Assembly (NCBI RefSeq): GCF_900169275.1
Contig: NZ_FXZC01000002.1
Coordinates: 620,001-684,000, forward strand
Direction: 5' to 3'
Origin: Brevibacterium casei CIP 102111
Lineage (GTDB): Bacteria > Actinomycetota > Actinomycetes > Actinomycetales > Brevibacteriaceae
Length of the DNA: 64,000 nucleotides
In this document: piece after piece, positions 54,793 to 64,000 of the stretch
Layout: every line of letters starts with the position of its first letter
How positions within the stretch are numbered: position 1 is the first letter of the stretch
Notes under the pieces: model-generated
The model's input: only the letters and a program-made list of their open reading frames with translations
What the model was told of the DNA's origin: nothing
Database searches by the model: none
Translations under genes and position numbers: made by a program

Positions 54793-57330
54793 TCAGGTCT
54801 CCTGCTTGAGCCCTTCGACCGGGGACAGCCGTGCGGCGCGACCGGCCGGGGCCAGCGCCGAGAGGATCCCGGCGATGACGGCGACGGCGAGGATGCCGAG
54901 CGAGGCGGGGATCGACCAGTCGACGACGAATGCCGATGAGAAGTCGACGGTGATGAGTCGGGTCGCGACGATGCCCAGGGCCCCGCCGAGGCCGAGCCCG
55001 ATGAGCGCGGCGACGACGGAGATGAGGACCGCTTCGAAGGCGAGCAGAGCGCGCAGCTGCGCGAGGCTGAGGCCGAGGGCGCGCAGCAGCGAGTTCTCCC
55101 GTCGGCGTTCGATGACCGAGAGGCTGATCGTGTTCGAGACCCCGATGAGGGCGATGAGGACGGCGATGAGGAGGACGCCGACGGCCGTGAGGAGGAGCAC
55201 GTCGATGACCTGGGCGAAGAGCCCGCGTTCGACCGCCGAACCGATGACCTCGTCGGTGGCGACGTCGAGTGCCTCGGCGACCTGCTGCCGGATGCGCAGG
55301 ACGTCGGAGCCGCTCTGGTCGGGGGCCAGGGTGATGAGCACAGCCGTCGACGCCGCGGAGATGCCGATCCTGTTGCCGACGTCAGCGGTCGTGAAGTAGG
55401 CCCGGCTCGACTCCCCCGACTTCTCGACCGGCAGCGTCGCCGTCGTCAGCCCCTGCACCTGCACCGACTGCCCCGGGTAGTTCTCAGGCACCGTCACCCG
55501 CCCGGCGACCACCGGGGGCGCCGACTCGCCGAGGAGGGCCGAGAGCGAGCTCGGATCGACGATGTAGAGCTCGGCATCGTCGTCGACGACGGACCCGTGG
55601 TACGCGAGCACCGCCGTGGCGACGCCGTCGATGTCGCGGATCTCCTCGATGACGTCCTGATCGGCGGCGGTGCCGAGGTTGACGGCGACGTCGACGGGGA
55701 AGTGCTGTTCGAGGCCCGCCCCGAACGTCGCCTTCGTCGACATGCCGCCGACGACGAGAGTGGAGACGAGCGTGACGCCGATGACCAGCGCCGCGGCTGT
55801 CGACCCGGTGCGGCGGCGGTTGCGCAGCGTGTTGAGCGTGGCCAGTTGGCCCGGCAGACCCCACGGGGTGACGACGAGGTCGCCGATCCACGAGACCACG
55901 GGCGGGATGATCTGGCCTGAGCCGAGGACGAGTCCGACGACGACGAGGATGCCGCCGAGGGCGCCGACGAGGATCCAGACGGGCGAGTCGACGGCGAAGA
56001 CGAGAGCGAGGACGACGGCGAGGGTGCCGATGACGATGCTCCCCCACCCGGAGAGGACACGCGCCCGCGACTGCGAGGTCGGAGCGCTGGGGACGTCGAA
56101 GGGCTGCAGCGCCTCGAGCGGGGTCACCGCGATCGCGCTGCGTGCCGGCCGGATCGTCGCCGCCACGGTGAGGAGGACGCCGACGACGACGCCGGCCAGC
56201 AGCGTCCAGGCCGGCACCGTGAGCGAGACGTAGGCGAACTCGTCCTTCCAGACCCGGGTGGCGACGGCAACGAGCAGGGCGCTCACCCCGATCCCGGCGA
56301 TGACCCCGAGGAGCGAGCCGAGGAGTCCGACGAACACGCCTTCGACGAGGACCGAGCCGTAGAGCTGTCGGCGGGAGGCGCCGATGCAGCGGAGCAGGGC
56401 GAGTTCGCGGCGACGACCGGCGACGATGACCGAGAACGTGTTCGAGACGACGAGGACGGCGACGAGGACGGAGATGCCCGCACAGCCGAGCAGCATCCAT
56501 GCGATGAAGTCGCTGCCCTCGGAGAACTCCGCGACCCGGCGGTCGACCGCCTCGTCGACGGTCATCGTCTCCATCCTGTCGCGGAGGACGGAATCGGCGA
56601 TGCGGGTCTCGATCGCAGAGCGCACCGTTTCCGGGTCGGCATCGGAGGACAGACCGAGCTGGATGGCGGCGACGTCACCGGAGCGGGCGAAGTGCTCGCG
56701 GTAGCTCGCCCCCGTCGTCAGGGCCCGGGGCATGCCGACGAAGGTGGGGTCGTCGCCCATCTCCGCGATGCCGACGACGGTGAAGTCCGTGGCCGAGTGC
56801 CGCGGTCCGCGGTAGACGGGCATCGAATCGGTGTCGGTGTCGATCCGGGCGGTCGCCGTGGTGAACCGCAGGGTGTCTCCGACACCGACGCCGAGGTCGG
56901 CAGCCGTCGCCGTGTCGACGACGACGTCCGTGGGCTCCTGCGGACGGGATCCCTCGACGACGGAGAACGTGTCGAGTCGGGGATCTCCCGGCGCGGGGGT
57001 GACGGCGAAGTCGGTGTCGGCGATTCCGCCGCCGCGCGCCGAGGCGACGGCGCTGGCGGTGACCTCGACCGCACTCACCCCGGGCACCCCCGCCAGCGAC
57101 TCCGTCACCGCGGCGACCTCAGGCGGGTCGATCGCGGCTCCGGTGACGGGCATGACGACGACTCCGGCCCGGGAGAACGACTGTCCGATCCCCTCCCGCA
57201 GGCTCTCCTGCAGCGAGGTGTTGATGATGAGGGTGGCCGAGACGAATCCCGCAGCGAGCGCGATGCCGAGACCGATCGCTGCGAACCGCGCCCAATGGGC
57301 GCGGATCTGGGCGAAGGCCACGGAGATCAT
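54793..57330 (-). CDS. ABC transporter permease, FtsX/MacB-like
   Basis: 845-residue permease of a type VII-like exporter or mechanotransmission system. An N-terminal TM helix (ARFAAIGLGIALAAGFVSATL) is followed by an extracellular MacB-type periplasmic core domain of about 200 residues, a FtsX TM block, a second extracellular domain and a final FtsX block near the C-terminus, about ten TM helices in all. The ATG overlaps the ATPase stop by four bases. The likely role is lipoprotein, peptide or antibiotic export, or signalling to the cell wall. Confidence 0.88.
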   Translation of the reverse strand: MISVAFAQIRAHWARFAAIGLGIALAAGFVSATLIINTSLQESLREGIGQSFSRAGVVVMPVTGAAIDPPEVAAVTESLAGVPGVSAVEVTASAVASARGGGIADTDFAVTPAPGDPRLDTFSVVEGSRPQEPTDVVVDTATAADLGVGVGDTLRFTTATARIDTDTDSMPVYRGPRHSATDFTVVGIAEMGDDPTFVGMPRALTTGASYREHFARSGDVAAIQLGLSSDADPETVRSAIETRIADSVLRDRMETMTVDEAVDRRVAEFSEGSDFIAWMLLGCAGISVLVAVLVVSNTFSVIVAGRRRELALLRCIGASRRQLYGSVLVEGVFVGLLGSLLGVIAGIGVSALLVAVATRVWKDEFAYVSLTVPAWTLLAGVVVGVLLTVAATIRPARSAIAVTPLEALQPFDVPSAPTSQSRARVLSGWGSIVIGTLAVVLALVFAVDSPVWILVGALGGILVVVGLVLGSGQIIPPVVSWIGDLVVTPWGLPGQLATLNTLRNRRRTGSTAAALVIGVTLVSTLVVGGMSTKATFGAGLEQHFPVDVAVNLGTAADQDVIEEIRDIDGVATAVLAYHGSVVDDDAELYIVDPSSLSALLGESAPPVVAGRVTVPENYPGQSVQVQGLTTATLPVEKSGESSRAYFTTADVGNRIGISAASTAVLITLAPDQSGSDVLRIRQQVAEALDVATDEVIGSAVERGLFAQVIDVLLLTAVGVLLIAVLIALIGVSNTISLSVIERRRENSLLRALGLSLAQLRALLAFEAVLISVVAALIGLGLGGALGIVATRLITVDFSSAFVVDWSIPASLGILAVAVIAGILSALAPAGRAARLSPVEGLKQET

Positions 57331-58088
57331 CGCGCGCTCAGCTCGCTCAGGGCGGTGACGACTGTCTCCGTCGTCGGGTCGGCGATCTCACCGCCCACAC
57401 GACCGTCCTTGAGCAGCACCACCCGATCGGCGTGGGCGGCGGCGACGGGGTCGTGGGTGACCATGATGATCGTCTGACCGTATTGGGCAGCGGCGGCATG
57501 GAGGAGGTCGAGCACCTCGGCGCCGGAGAGGGAGTCGAGGTTGCCCGTCGGCTCGTCGGCGAAGACGACATCGGGCTTCGTCAGCAGGGCACGGGCGACG
57601 GCGACGCGCTGCTGCTGGCCGCCGGAGAGCTCGTGGGGGCGGTGCCGGAGTCGGTCGCCGATGCCGAGGCGCTCGACGATCTCCGCCTTCCACGCCTCGT
57701 CGACGGAGCCGCGGGCGAGCGAGACCGGCAGATCGATGTTCTGGTCGGCATCGAGGGTGGGGACGAGGTTGAAGGCCTGGAAGATGAAGCCGACGCGGTC
57801 GCGGCGCAGCTGGGTCAGCTGCCGGTCGTCGAGTCCGGTGATGTCCTCGCCGCGCATGAGGATCTCCCCCGAGTCGACGCGGTCGAGGCCGGCGAGCACA
57901 TGCATGAACGTCGACTTGCCCGACCCGGAGGGGCCCATGATGGCGGTGAAGCGCCCGGAGTCGAAGTCGACGCTGATGTCGTCGAGCGCAGTCACCGCGG
58001 TCTCGTCGCGGCCGAAGCTCTTGCGCAGGTGACGGGCGCGCAGCACCGCCTCGTCAGAGCTGCTCGGCGCGGGGGAAGGAGTCGACAT
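57327..58088 (-). CDS. ABC transporter ATP-binding protein, LolD/MacB-like
   Basis: 253-residue ATPase partner of the downstream permease. Walker A is GPSGSGKST, the signature [16 protein letters not shown], Walker [14 protein letters not shown] and the switch His in MVTHDP. The ATG at 58088 has GAGGA five bases upstream; a GTG one codon earlier would be too close to that site. Confidence 0.93.
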   Translation of the reverse strand: MSTPSPAPSSSDEAVLRARHLRKSFGRDETAVTALDDISVDFDSGRFTAIMGPSGSGKSTFMHVLAGLDRVDSGEILMRGEDITGLDDRQLTQLRRDRVGFIFQAFNLVPTLDADQNIDLPVSLARGSVDEAWKAEIVERLGIGDRLRHRPHELSGGQQQRVAVARALLTKPDVVFADEPTGNLDSLSGAEVLDLLHAAAAQYGQTIIMVTHDPVAAAHADRVVLLKDGRVGGEIADPTTETVVTALSELSAR

Positions 58089-58127
58089 CACTGTCCTCGT
58101 GATCGCGGTCGGCGCGGGATAGACGAA

Positions 58128-58156
58128 CCGCCCATCTCGACGTGGGAGATGGGCGG
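58128..58156 (-). terminator. Terminator after tRNA-Arg
   Basis: CCGCCCATCTC (58128-58138) pairs perfectly with GAGATGGGCGG (58146-58156) around a seven-base loop, eight bases from the tRNA 3' end. Confidence 0.75.
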
Positions 58157-58163
58157 ATCACTG

Positions 58164-58236
58164 TGCCCGCGACAGGATTCGAACCTACGACCTTCTGCTC
58201 CGGAGGCAGACGCTCTATCCGCTGAGCTACGCGGGC
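58164..58236 (-). tRNA. tRNA-Arg (anticodon CCG)
   Basis: 73-nt cloverleaf on the minus strand: acceptor GCCCGCG/CGCGGGC, anticodon loop CTCCGGA giving CCG, T-arm GTAGG-TTCGAAT-CCTGT with one G-T pair. No CCA is encoded. Confidence 0.95.
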
Positions 58237-58278
58237 AACGCATGTCATGCTATCACCGACTGGGATCCGAACCCAAAA

Positions 58279-58303
58279 CGCCGCCCGATCGTGTCGGACG
58301 GCG
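58279..58303 (-). terminator. Rho-independent terminator of the M15 peptidase gene
   Basis: CGCCGCCCGA (58279-58288) pairs with TCGGACGGCG (58294-58303) with one mismatch. On the minus strand TTTTGGG follows. It starts 15 bp beyond the stop at 58318. Confidence 0.8.
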
Positions 58304-58317
58304 CAGCGGGGCGGGAC

Positions 58318-59316
58318 TCAGGAGCCCTTCATGCCTTTGCGGCCGGGCACGTACTCCCAGTGCCACAGCTCGTACGAGTTGGCCTTGGCCCAGTCCGGGT
58401 TCTCCCAGCCGTACTTGCCGGCGTTGGCGGCGAGCCAGTCGTAGTTCGAGGTGTCGAGGTCGAGCGCGAGACCCCAGCCGTGGTTGGAGGTGCCCGGGCG
58501 GGCGGCGAAACCCGGCTTGCGGGCCGCGACCGAGATCTGCCCGGCCATGTCACGGTACGAGTCCGTGATGCCGAGGTCCTTGCCGGTGTCCTTCTTGAAC
58601 GCGGCGTTCATCTCGGCGAAGGCGACAGCGGCGTCCGAGCGCAGCCTGTGGTCGCCGACGCCGATGCCGCACAGCCATTCGTCGGGCAGCTCGCCGTTCG
58701 AGGGTGAGCCCTTCGGAGCCTCACCGGAGCAGCCGGGCAGGACCGACTTCTCGATCGCACGGGACGCGGCCTCGGCCTTGTTCTGCTTGGCGCTGGGAGC
58801 GCCGATCTCGATGCTCGTCTTCTCGTCGGTCGCGGGAATGTCCGCGGAGACCGATTCCGCGTTGATCGCACGCGCCGGGGCCGCGGCCGCGGTCTCATCG
58901 ACCTTGACCTCCTGGCCGCCCATGTTGCCGGCGATCATCACGGCCGCGATAGCGGTGCCGGTGACCGAGACGGTCGCCAGCGCCGAGGCGGTGGTCACCC
59001 GCTTGCGGCGGACGGAGCGGAGCAGGGAGCCGTCGGAGCCGCGGTTGCCCGCGAAGGCGGCGACGCTTCCCGAGGCGCGTTCGGCGGCCAGGGCCGCACG
59101 CCTGGGCGAACCCGCCTGCGCCGCAGCCTCAGCGGCCATCGCCGCTCGCCGGGGCGAGAGGGGCTGGGACTGAGGCTGAGATGCGGATTCCCGCGTCTGC
59201 GGGGTCGTGTCGGCGGTGCGCCGGGAGAGGAGAGAGGGAACGCTCGAGGAGGCGTGCTGCTTGCGTAGATCGCGTCGGCGCACAGGCGCCTCCACGGTCG
59301 AGGTGTCACTCGACAT
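58318..59316 (-). CDS. Membrane-anchored D-alanyl-D-alanine carboxypeptidase-like protein (M15B/VanY)
   Basis: Zinc peptidase that trims D-Ala from peptidoglycan stem peptides. Residues 1-105 are a cytoplasmic or disordered Ala/Arg/Ser-rich leader with repeated SPRRAA.AAE phrases. A single TM helix (about 107-130) places the C-terminal domain outside. Catalytic-domain motifs are TDSYRDMAGQ, GTSNHGWGLALDLDT (zinc His and Asp) and ELWHWEYV (final zinc His and Glu). Two Cys (PGCSG and WLCGI) may form a disulfide. The ATG has GGAG four bases upstream. It has its own promoter and terminator. Confidence 0.88.
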   Translation of the reverse strand: MSSDTSTVEAPVRRRDLRKQHASSSVPSLLSRRTADTTPQTRESASQPQSQPLSPRRAAMAAEAAAQAGSPRRAALAAERASGSVAAFAGNRGSDGSLLRSVRRKRVTTASALATVSVTGTAIAAVMIAGNMGGQEVKVDETAAAAPARAINAESVSADIPATDEKTSIEIGAPSAKQNKAEAASRAIEKSVLPGCSGEAPKGSPSNGELPDEWLCGIGVGDHRLRSDAAVAFAEMNAAFKKDTGKDLGITDSYRDMAGQISVAARKPGFAARPGTSNHGWGLALDLDTSNYDWLAANAGKYGWENPDWAKANSYELWHWEYVPGRKGMKGS

Positions 59317-59389
59317 ATCACTCCGAACTGTCGTCTGCTGTGCTGCACGCCCGCGGTCGGGCAGGCGGCCGAAAAGCTTATGTCACAAC

Positions 59390-59417
59390 ACTATAACGGC
59401 ATTGTTACAGAAAGTCA
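59390..59417 (-). promoter_or_regulatory. Promoter of the M15 peptidase gene
   Basis: On the minus strand TGACTT (59417-59412) and TATAGT (59395-59390) are 16 bp apart in an A/T-rich patch. Transcription would start near 59383, leaving a leader of about 67 bases. The remaining spacer to 59587 shows no gene. Confidence 0.5.
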
Positions 59418-59587
59418 TGTCTCTGCAACGTTTCGGCCCTGACCTCGCAGAACGTACGGGGCAGGCGTGTCGGAGCACCGCTGATCCGTGACCTGGCGCA
59501 CATCGATCGTTACATTCCGTTACACAGGCCACGCCGTTCGGGAGACCGGGATCACCGTTGGGGCGTGCGAATGTGGGCGAACTCACC

Positions 59588-60634
59588 TCAGCCGTTCGCG
59601 CGACCGCGCTGCATCGCGTCCTGGACCTCGCCGACGAGCTCCTCGAGGACGTCCTCGAGGAAGAGGACGCCGAGCACCTCGTCGTCGGCCGAGAGGACCC
59701 GGGCGACGTGGATGCCGACCTTCTGCATCTGCGCGAGCGCCTCCTCGACCTCGTCGTCGGCGCGCACGGTGAAGAGCGGGCGGAACCGCTTCGCCGGCAC
59801 CGGCTCGGTGTCCCGATCGGCGTAGAGGACGTCCTTGATGTGGAGGTAGTTCTCCGGATACCCGTCATCGTCGACGACGAAGTACCGCGAATATCCCGTG
59901 CGGCCGACGAGGGTGACGAGCTCGTCGGGAGTCACGCTCTCGCTGATCGTCACGAGTTCGGACATCGGCACCATGATGTCGGCGGCGGTCTTGTCGCTGA
60001 ACTCGAGCGCTCCCTTGAGCAGTCCGATGTCGTCGCTGAGCAGGCCCTCGCGCTTCGACTCGGCGACGATCGACTCGACCTGCTCGATCGTGTAGGCCTC
60101 GTTGACCTCGTCACGAGGTTCGATGCCGATGAGGCGGAGCACGGCGTTGGCGAGTCCGTTGAGCGGTCGGATGACGAAGCCGAAGACGCGGGAGAGGAAC
60201 ACCAGCGGCGGAGCGAGCAGCATCACGGCACGCCCCGAGGTGGCCAGGGCGATGTTCTTCGGCACCATCTCGCCGATGACGACATGGAGGTAGGTGACGA
60301 TGCCGAGGGAGAGGATGAACGAGATCGTCGACGAGAGGCTCGCCGGGATGCCGAGGCCCTCGAGTGGCCCGGAGAGCAGATGGTGGATCGCCGGCTCAGA
60401 GACGTTGCCGAGCAGCAGCGAGCACACAGTGATGCCGAGCTGGCAGATCGCGAGCATGAGCGAGACGTGCTCCATCGCATAGAGGGCCGTGCGCGCGGCG
60501 GCGGAGCCCTCGGCGGCCTTGGGCTCGACCTGTGAGCGCTTGGCGGCGACGATGGCGAACTCGGCGGCGACGAAGAACGAGTTGCCGAGCAGCAGGACGA
60601 CGAGCCAGACGAGTCCGAACCAGTCAGCGCTCAT
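59588..60634 (-). CDS. CNNM/CorC-type transport protein (DUF21 + CBS), second of a pair
   Basis: 348 residues: a DUF21 membrane domain of three to four helices (residues 1-150, with NSFFVAAEFAIVAAKR and GEMVPKNIALA), then a pair of CBS domains (about 195-335) that sense adenine nucleotides or Mg2+. The C-terminal CorC_HlyC domain is missing, unlike in its partner. It starts with an ATGA overlap with the upstream paralogue. The family includes Mg2+ exporters such as MpfA and human CNNM. It may form a heterodimer with its partner. Confidence 0.88.
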   Translation of the reverse strand: MSADWFGLVWLVVLLLGNSFFVAAEFAIVAAKRSQVEPKAAEGSAAARTALYAMEHVSLMLAICQLGITVCSLLLGNVSEPAIHHLLSGPLEGLGIPASLSSTISFILSLGIVTYLHVVIGEMVPKNIALATSGRAVMLLAPPLVFLSRVFGFVIRPLNGLANAVLRLIGIEPRDEVNEAYTIEQVESIVAESKREGLLSDDIGLLKGALEFSDKTAADIMVPMSELVTISESVTPDELVTLVGRTGYSRYFVVDDDGYPENYLHIKDVLYADRDTEPVPAKRFRPLFTVRADDEVEEALAQMQKVGIHVARVLSADDEVLGVLFLEDVLEELVGEVQDAMQRGRANG

Positions 60635-61962
60635 GCCGCACCGCCTTCCTGCTCGTAGAGTGCGTGGTCGGTGGCGCGCAGCACCACCCGGAGGCGTTCG
60701 ATGCGCCGGCCGTGCATGCGCTCGACCCTGATGAGCGCGTCGGGCGTGCGCACCTCGTCTCCGGGCACCGGGATCCGACCAAGCTCCTTGAGGACGAAGC
60801 CGGCGACGGTCTCGTAGTCGGGGTCCTCCGGGATCGTCAGCCCGATCGTCGTCTCGATCTCGTCGGGGCGCAGCTGACCGGGCACGATCCACGAGCCGTC
60901 GCGGGCGGGCCGGGCGGCCACCCGCATCCTGTCGTGCTCGTCGGCGACCTCTCCGACGAGTTCCTCGACGACGTCCTCGAGGGTGACGACACCGGCGGTG
61001 CCGCCGAACTCGTCGACGACGACGGCCAGCTGCATGCCCTTGCCGCGCAGCTCCATGAGCAGCGGGTCGAGGCGCAGCGTCTCGGGGATCTCCGTGACCT
61101 CTGTCATCAGCCCTCCCGCGTACGCGTCATCGCGGTTGGCCACGGGAACGGCGAAGGCCTGTTTGACGTGGACGACGCCGACGATGTGGTCCTTGTCCTC
61201 GCCGGCGACGGGGAACCGGGAGTAGCCGGTCTCACGCGCCTGCTCGATGATCTGCCGGGCGGTGGTGTCCTTGACCACCGAGGACATCCGTGTGCGCGGC
61301 GTCATGACGTCCTCGGCGGTGCGCTCGGAGAAGCTCAGGGTGCGCTCGAGCAGACCGGCGGTCTGCTCGTCGAGGACGCCCTCCTCGGCGGAGTGGCGCA
61401 CGAGCGAGGTGAGCTCGTCCGGGGAGCGCCCGACAGAGCCCTCCTCCTGCGGTTCGATCCCCATGGCGAGCAGGATCTTGTTCGCCGTGCCGTTGAGTGC
61501 GGCGATGAGCGGGCGGAGCACGACGGAGAACGCGTACTGGATCGGCGCGGCGATGCGCCCGGTGGCCAAGGGCACTGCGATCGCGAGGTTCTTCGGAACG
61601 AGTTCGCCGAAGATCATCGACAGCACCGTCGAGACGATGAGGGCGATGGTGAGCGCGAGCGGCTCCGACAGGCCCGGGCTCAGTCCCCAGGTCTCGAAGA
61701 CCGGGGAGAGCAGTCTGCCCAGCGACGGCTCCATGAGGTAGCCCGTGAGCAGAGTGGTGATCGTGATGCCGACCTGCGCGGCGGAGAGCTGCGTGGACAG
61801 GTGCGTCATCGACTGCCGCAGCGTCTTCGCCCCGACGACGCCGTCGGCGACGGCTCGGTCGGCCGTGTGGCGGTCGAGGGTGAGGAGGGAGAACTCCGCT
61901 GCGACGAAGATGCCCGTGCCGGCGATGAGCAGGAGGGCGAGGGCGAGGAACAGCCACTCCAT
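60631..61962 (-). CDS. CNNM/CorC-type transport protein (DUF21 + CBS + CorC_HlyC), first of a pair
   Basis: 443-residue membrane protein. DUF21 domain: residues 1-180 with GIFVAAEFSLLTLDR and GELVPKNLAIAVP. CBS pair: about 200-325 with EEGVLDEQTAGLLERTL, PRTRM and DEFGGTAGVVTLEDVVEELVG. CorC_HlyC domain: about 345-430. Homologues move Mg2+ (export) or protect against Co2+. The ATG at 61962 shares its A with the stop codon of a 40-codon ORF directly upstream, and its own GAGGGGG-type ribosome site lies in a hairpin, so its translation should depend on that ORF. Confidence 0.9.
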   Translation of the reverse strand: MEWLFLALALLLIAGTGIFVAAEFSLLTLDRHTADRAVADGVVGAKTLRQSMTHLSTQLSAAQVGITITTLLTGYLMEPSLGRLLSPVFETWGLSPGLSEPLALTIALIVSTVLSMIFGELVPKNLAIAVPLATGRIAAPIQYAFSVVLRPLIAALNGTANKILLAMGIEPQEEGSVGRSPDELTSLVRHSAEEGVLDEQTAGLLERTLSFSERTAEDVMTPRTRMSSVVKDTTARQIIEQARETGYSRFPVAGEDKDHIVGVVHVKQAFAVPVANRDDAYAGGLMTEVTEIPETLRLDPLLMELRGKGMQLAVVVDEFGGTAGVVTLEDVVEELVGEVADEHDRMRVAARPARDGSWIVPGQLRPDEIETTIGLTIPEDPDYETVAGFVLKELGRIPVPGDEVRTPDALIRVERMHGRRIERLRVVLRATDHALYEQEGGAA

Positions 61963-62084
61963 CAGCGGTGCGCCCCCTCATGCAGGGGCGGGGTGAGAGT
62001 CTCGATGTCTCCGCTGACCCTCACGGGTCGGGGGTCATCGTCTGGGTCGCCGGCTTCCCGCCGGCGGGGACTGTCACTCTGCAT
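61962..62084 (-). CDS. 40-aa Asp/Pro/Arg-rich leader ORF coupled to the CNNM gene
   Basis: The ATG at 62084 has AGGA seven bases upstream, formed by the guaB1 stop region (gTAGGA). The ORF ends in TGATG, sharing the A with the CNNM start. The peptide begins MQSDSPRRREAG and has an acidic proline-rich centre DPDDDPRP. It has no hydrophobic segment. A hairpin (GCCGGC/GCCGGC, 62049-62065) lies within its first third and another at its end. It resembles regulatory leader peptides of Mg2+ genes such as MgtL in composition, not in homology. I infer a leader role; it may instead be chance. Confidence 0.5.
   Translation of the reverse strand: MQSDSPRRREAGDPDDDPRPVRVSGDIETLTPPLHEGAHR
61971..61990 (-). 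promoter_or_regulatory. Hairpin covering the CNNM ribosome-binding site
   Basis: In the mRNA CGCCCC pairs with GGGGCG around an eight-base loop. The 3' arm is part of GAGGGGG, the only Shine-Dalgarno-like sequence before the CNNM ATG (ten bases away). A ribosome finishing the leader ORF would melt it. Confidence 0.45.
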
Positions 62085-62093
62085 GCGACGATC

Positions 62094-63593
<1,500 letters not shown>

Positions 63594-63652
63594 TTAGGCT
63601 GGTATGTGTCGTATTGCAGCAATTCGTGAACAGGAAGTAGGCGATCAGCGCC

Positions 63653-64000
63653 GTGTCCGTCAATACTCCGAACCGCACCGTCGACGACTTCGGATCGAAC
63701 GAGTGGTTGGTCGAGGAACTGTACGAACAGTACAAGTCAGACAAGAACTCTGTAGACAAGTCCTGGTGGCCGTTCTTCGACCAGTACGAGAAGACGGACG
63801 GAGCGCAGACGACGAAGGCTGCGGATTCCGCATCCGGTGGGGATGCCCCGCAGAAGAAGGCGGCCGACGAGCCGCAGGGCAAGACCGAGGCGAAGTCGGC
63901 TCCCCAGGCGAAGGGGTCGCCGCAGGCCGAGGACGCGGGAACCGCGGCTCGCCCGGATTCGGTCCCGGCCGCGAAGGAGACCTCGCGCGGCGTCTCCCCG
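63653..64000 (+). CDS. kgd: Multifunctional 2-oxoglutarate dehydrogenase E1 / SucA, N-terminus (runs off the window)
   Basis: The visible 116 codons begin at a GTG and read VSVNTPNRTVDDFGSNEWLV. Then comes EELYEQYKSDKNSVDKSWWPFF, the conserved N-terminal motif of actinobacterial Kgd/OdhA, which joins an E2-like domain to the E1 dehydrogenase. After about residue 45 there is the usual Ala/Lys/Gln/Pro-rich flexible linker. A stop codon five codons upstream leaves no earlier start. The Shine-Dalgarno match (GGAAG) is about 15 bases away, which is distant. It is the entry enzyme from 2-oxoglutarate to succinyl-CoA in the TCA cycle. Confidence 0.9.
   Translation, partial: MSVNTPNRTVDDFGSNEWLVEELYEQYKSDKNSVDKSWWPFFDQYEKTDGAQTTKAADSASGGDAPQKKAADEPQGKTEAKSAPQAKGSPQAEDAGTAARPDSVPAAKETSRGVSP

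Noticed and set aside
59317..59587. Cyclic-di-AMP (ydaO) riboswitch before the M15 peptidase gene
   Set aside because: Such riboswitches precede some actinobacterial wall-enzyme genes, but the predicted leader is only about 67 bases and no conserved core could be matched.

Overview
The window is high-GC DNA from an actinobacterium. Most genes are tightly packed and many overlap by four bases (ATGA or GTGA). Actinobacterial hallmarks are the clpP1-clpP2 pair with a separate clpX, NucS (the non-canonical mismatch endonuclease), a mycothiol-type DsbA-fold protein, a group II truncated haemoglobin, a MurA with Asp in place of the fosfomycin-target Cys, a GuaB1-family protein and a Kgd-type 2-oxoglutarate dehydrogenase E1. 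The order lysA-hom-thrC-thrB-rho-prfA-prmC-sua5-wecA-atpI-atpBEFHAGDC is that of mycobacteria, without rpmE between rho and prfA. A Micrococcales / Brevibacterium-like host is my best guess, but it cannot be settled from the sequence alone.

Layout. 1-7.6 kb, minus strand: start of a secreted protein, an MFS exporter, clpX, clpP2-clpP1, trigger factor and a Tat-exported GH15-like protein. 7.7-8.1 kb: divergent tRNA-Gly and tRNA-Pro. 8.1-18.9 kb: a sugar dehydrogenase lipoprotein, Zn alcohol dehydrogenase, rpiB, Rv2466c-like protein, pepN, MscS channel, globin, a conserved unknown, two thioesterases and a small membrane protein. 18.9-26 kb, minus strand: ettA, a lipoprotein, an SSB, two linked dynamin-like GTPases and tRNA-Arg. 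26-34 kb: small genes, a thiolase, a DivIVA-like coiled-coil protein, a zinc-binding small protein divergent from nucS, an AbiEi/DUF559 gene bracketed by palindromic repeats, murA and a DUF2550 protein. 34-53.5 kb: the ATP synthase operon, the translation-termination/rho cluster and the threonine-lysine cluster, headed by an ArgS-like protein without a catalytic core. 53.5-64 kb: an MFS transporter, an ABC exporter, tRNA-Arg, a D,D-carboxypeptidase, two CNNM/CorC-type proteins behind a 40-codon leader ORF, guaB1 and the start of kgd.

Functional groupings: protein quality control (clpX, clpP1P2, tig, pepN, ettA), energy (F1Fo ATPase, kgd), envelope (murA, wecA, M15 peptidase), aspartate-family amino acids (hom, thrB, thrC, lysA) and genome maintenance (nucS, ssb). 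There is no prophage, insertion sequence or CRISPR array.

Points that stand out: (1) an Asp/Pro-rich 40-aa ORF with its own Shine-Dalgarno site, stop-start coupled to a CNNM/CorC gene; (2) a recurring pattern in which the 3' end of a gene, including its stop codon, is duplicated just downstream, seen at five genes; (3) palindromic repeats flanking the AbiEi/DUF559 gene next to nucS; (4) the core-less ArgS relative at the head of the lysA-thr cluster.
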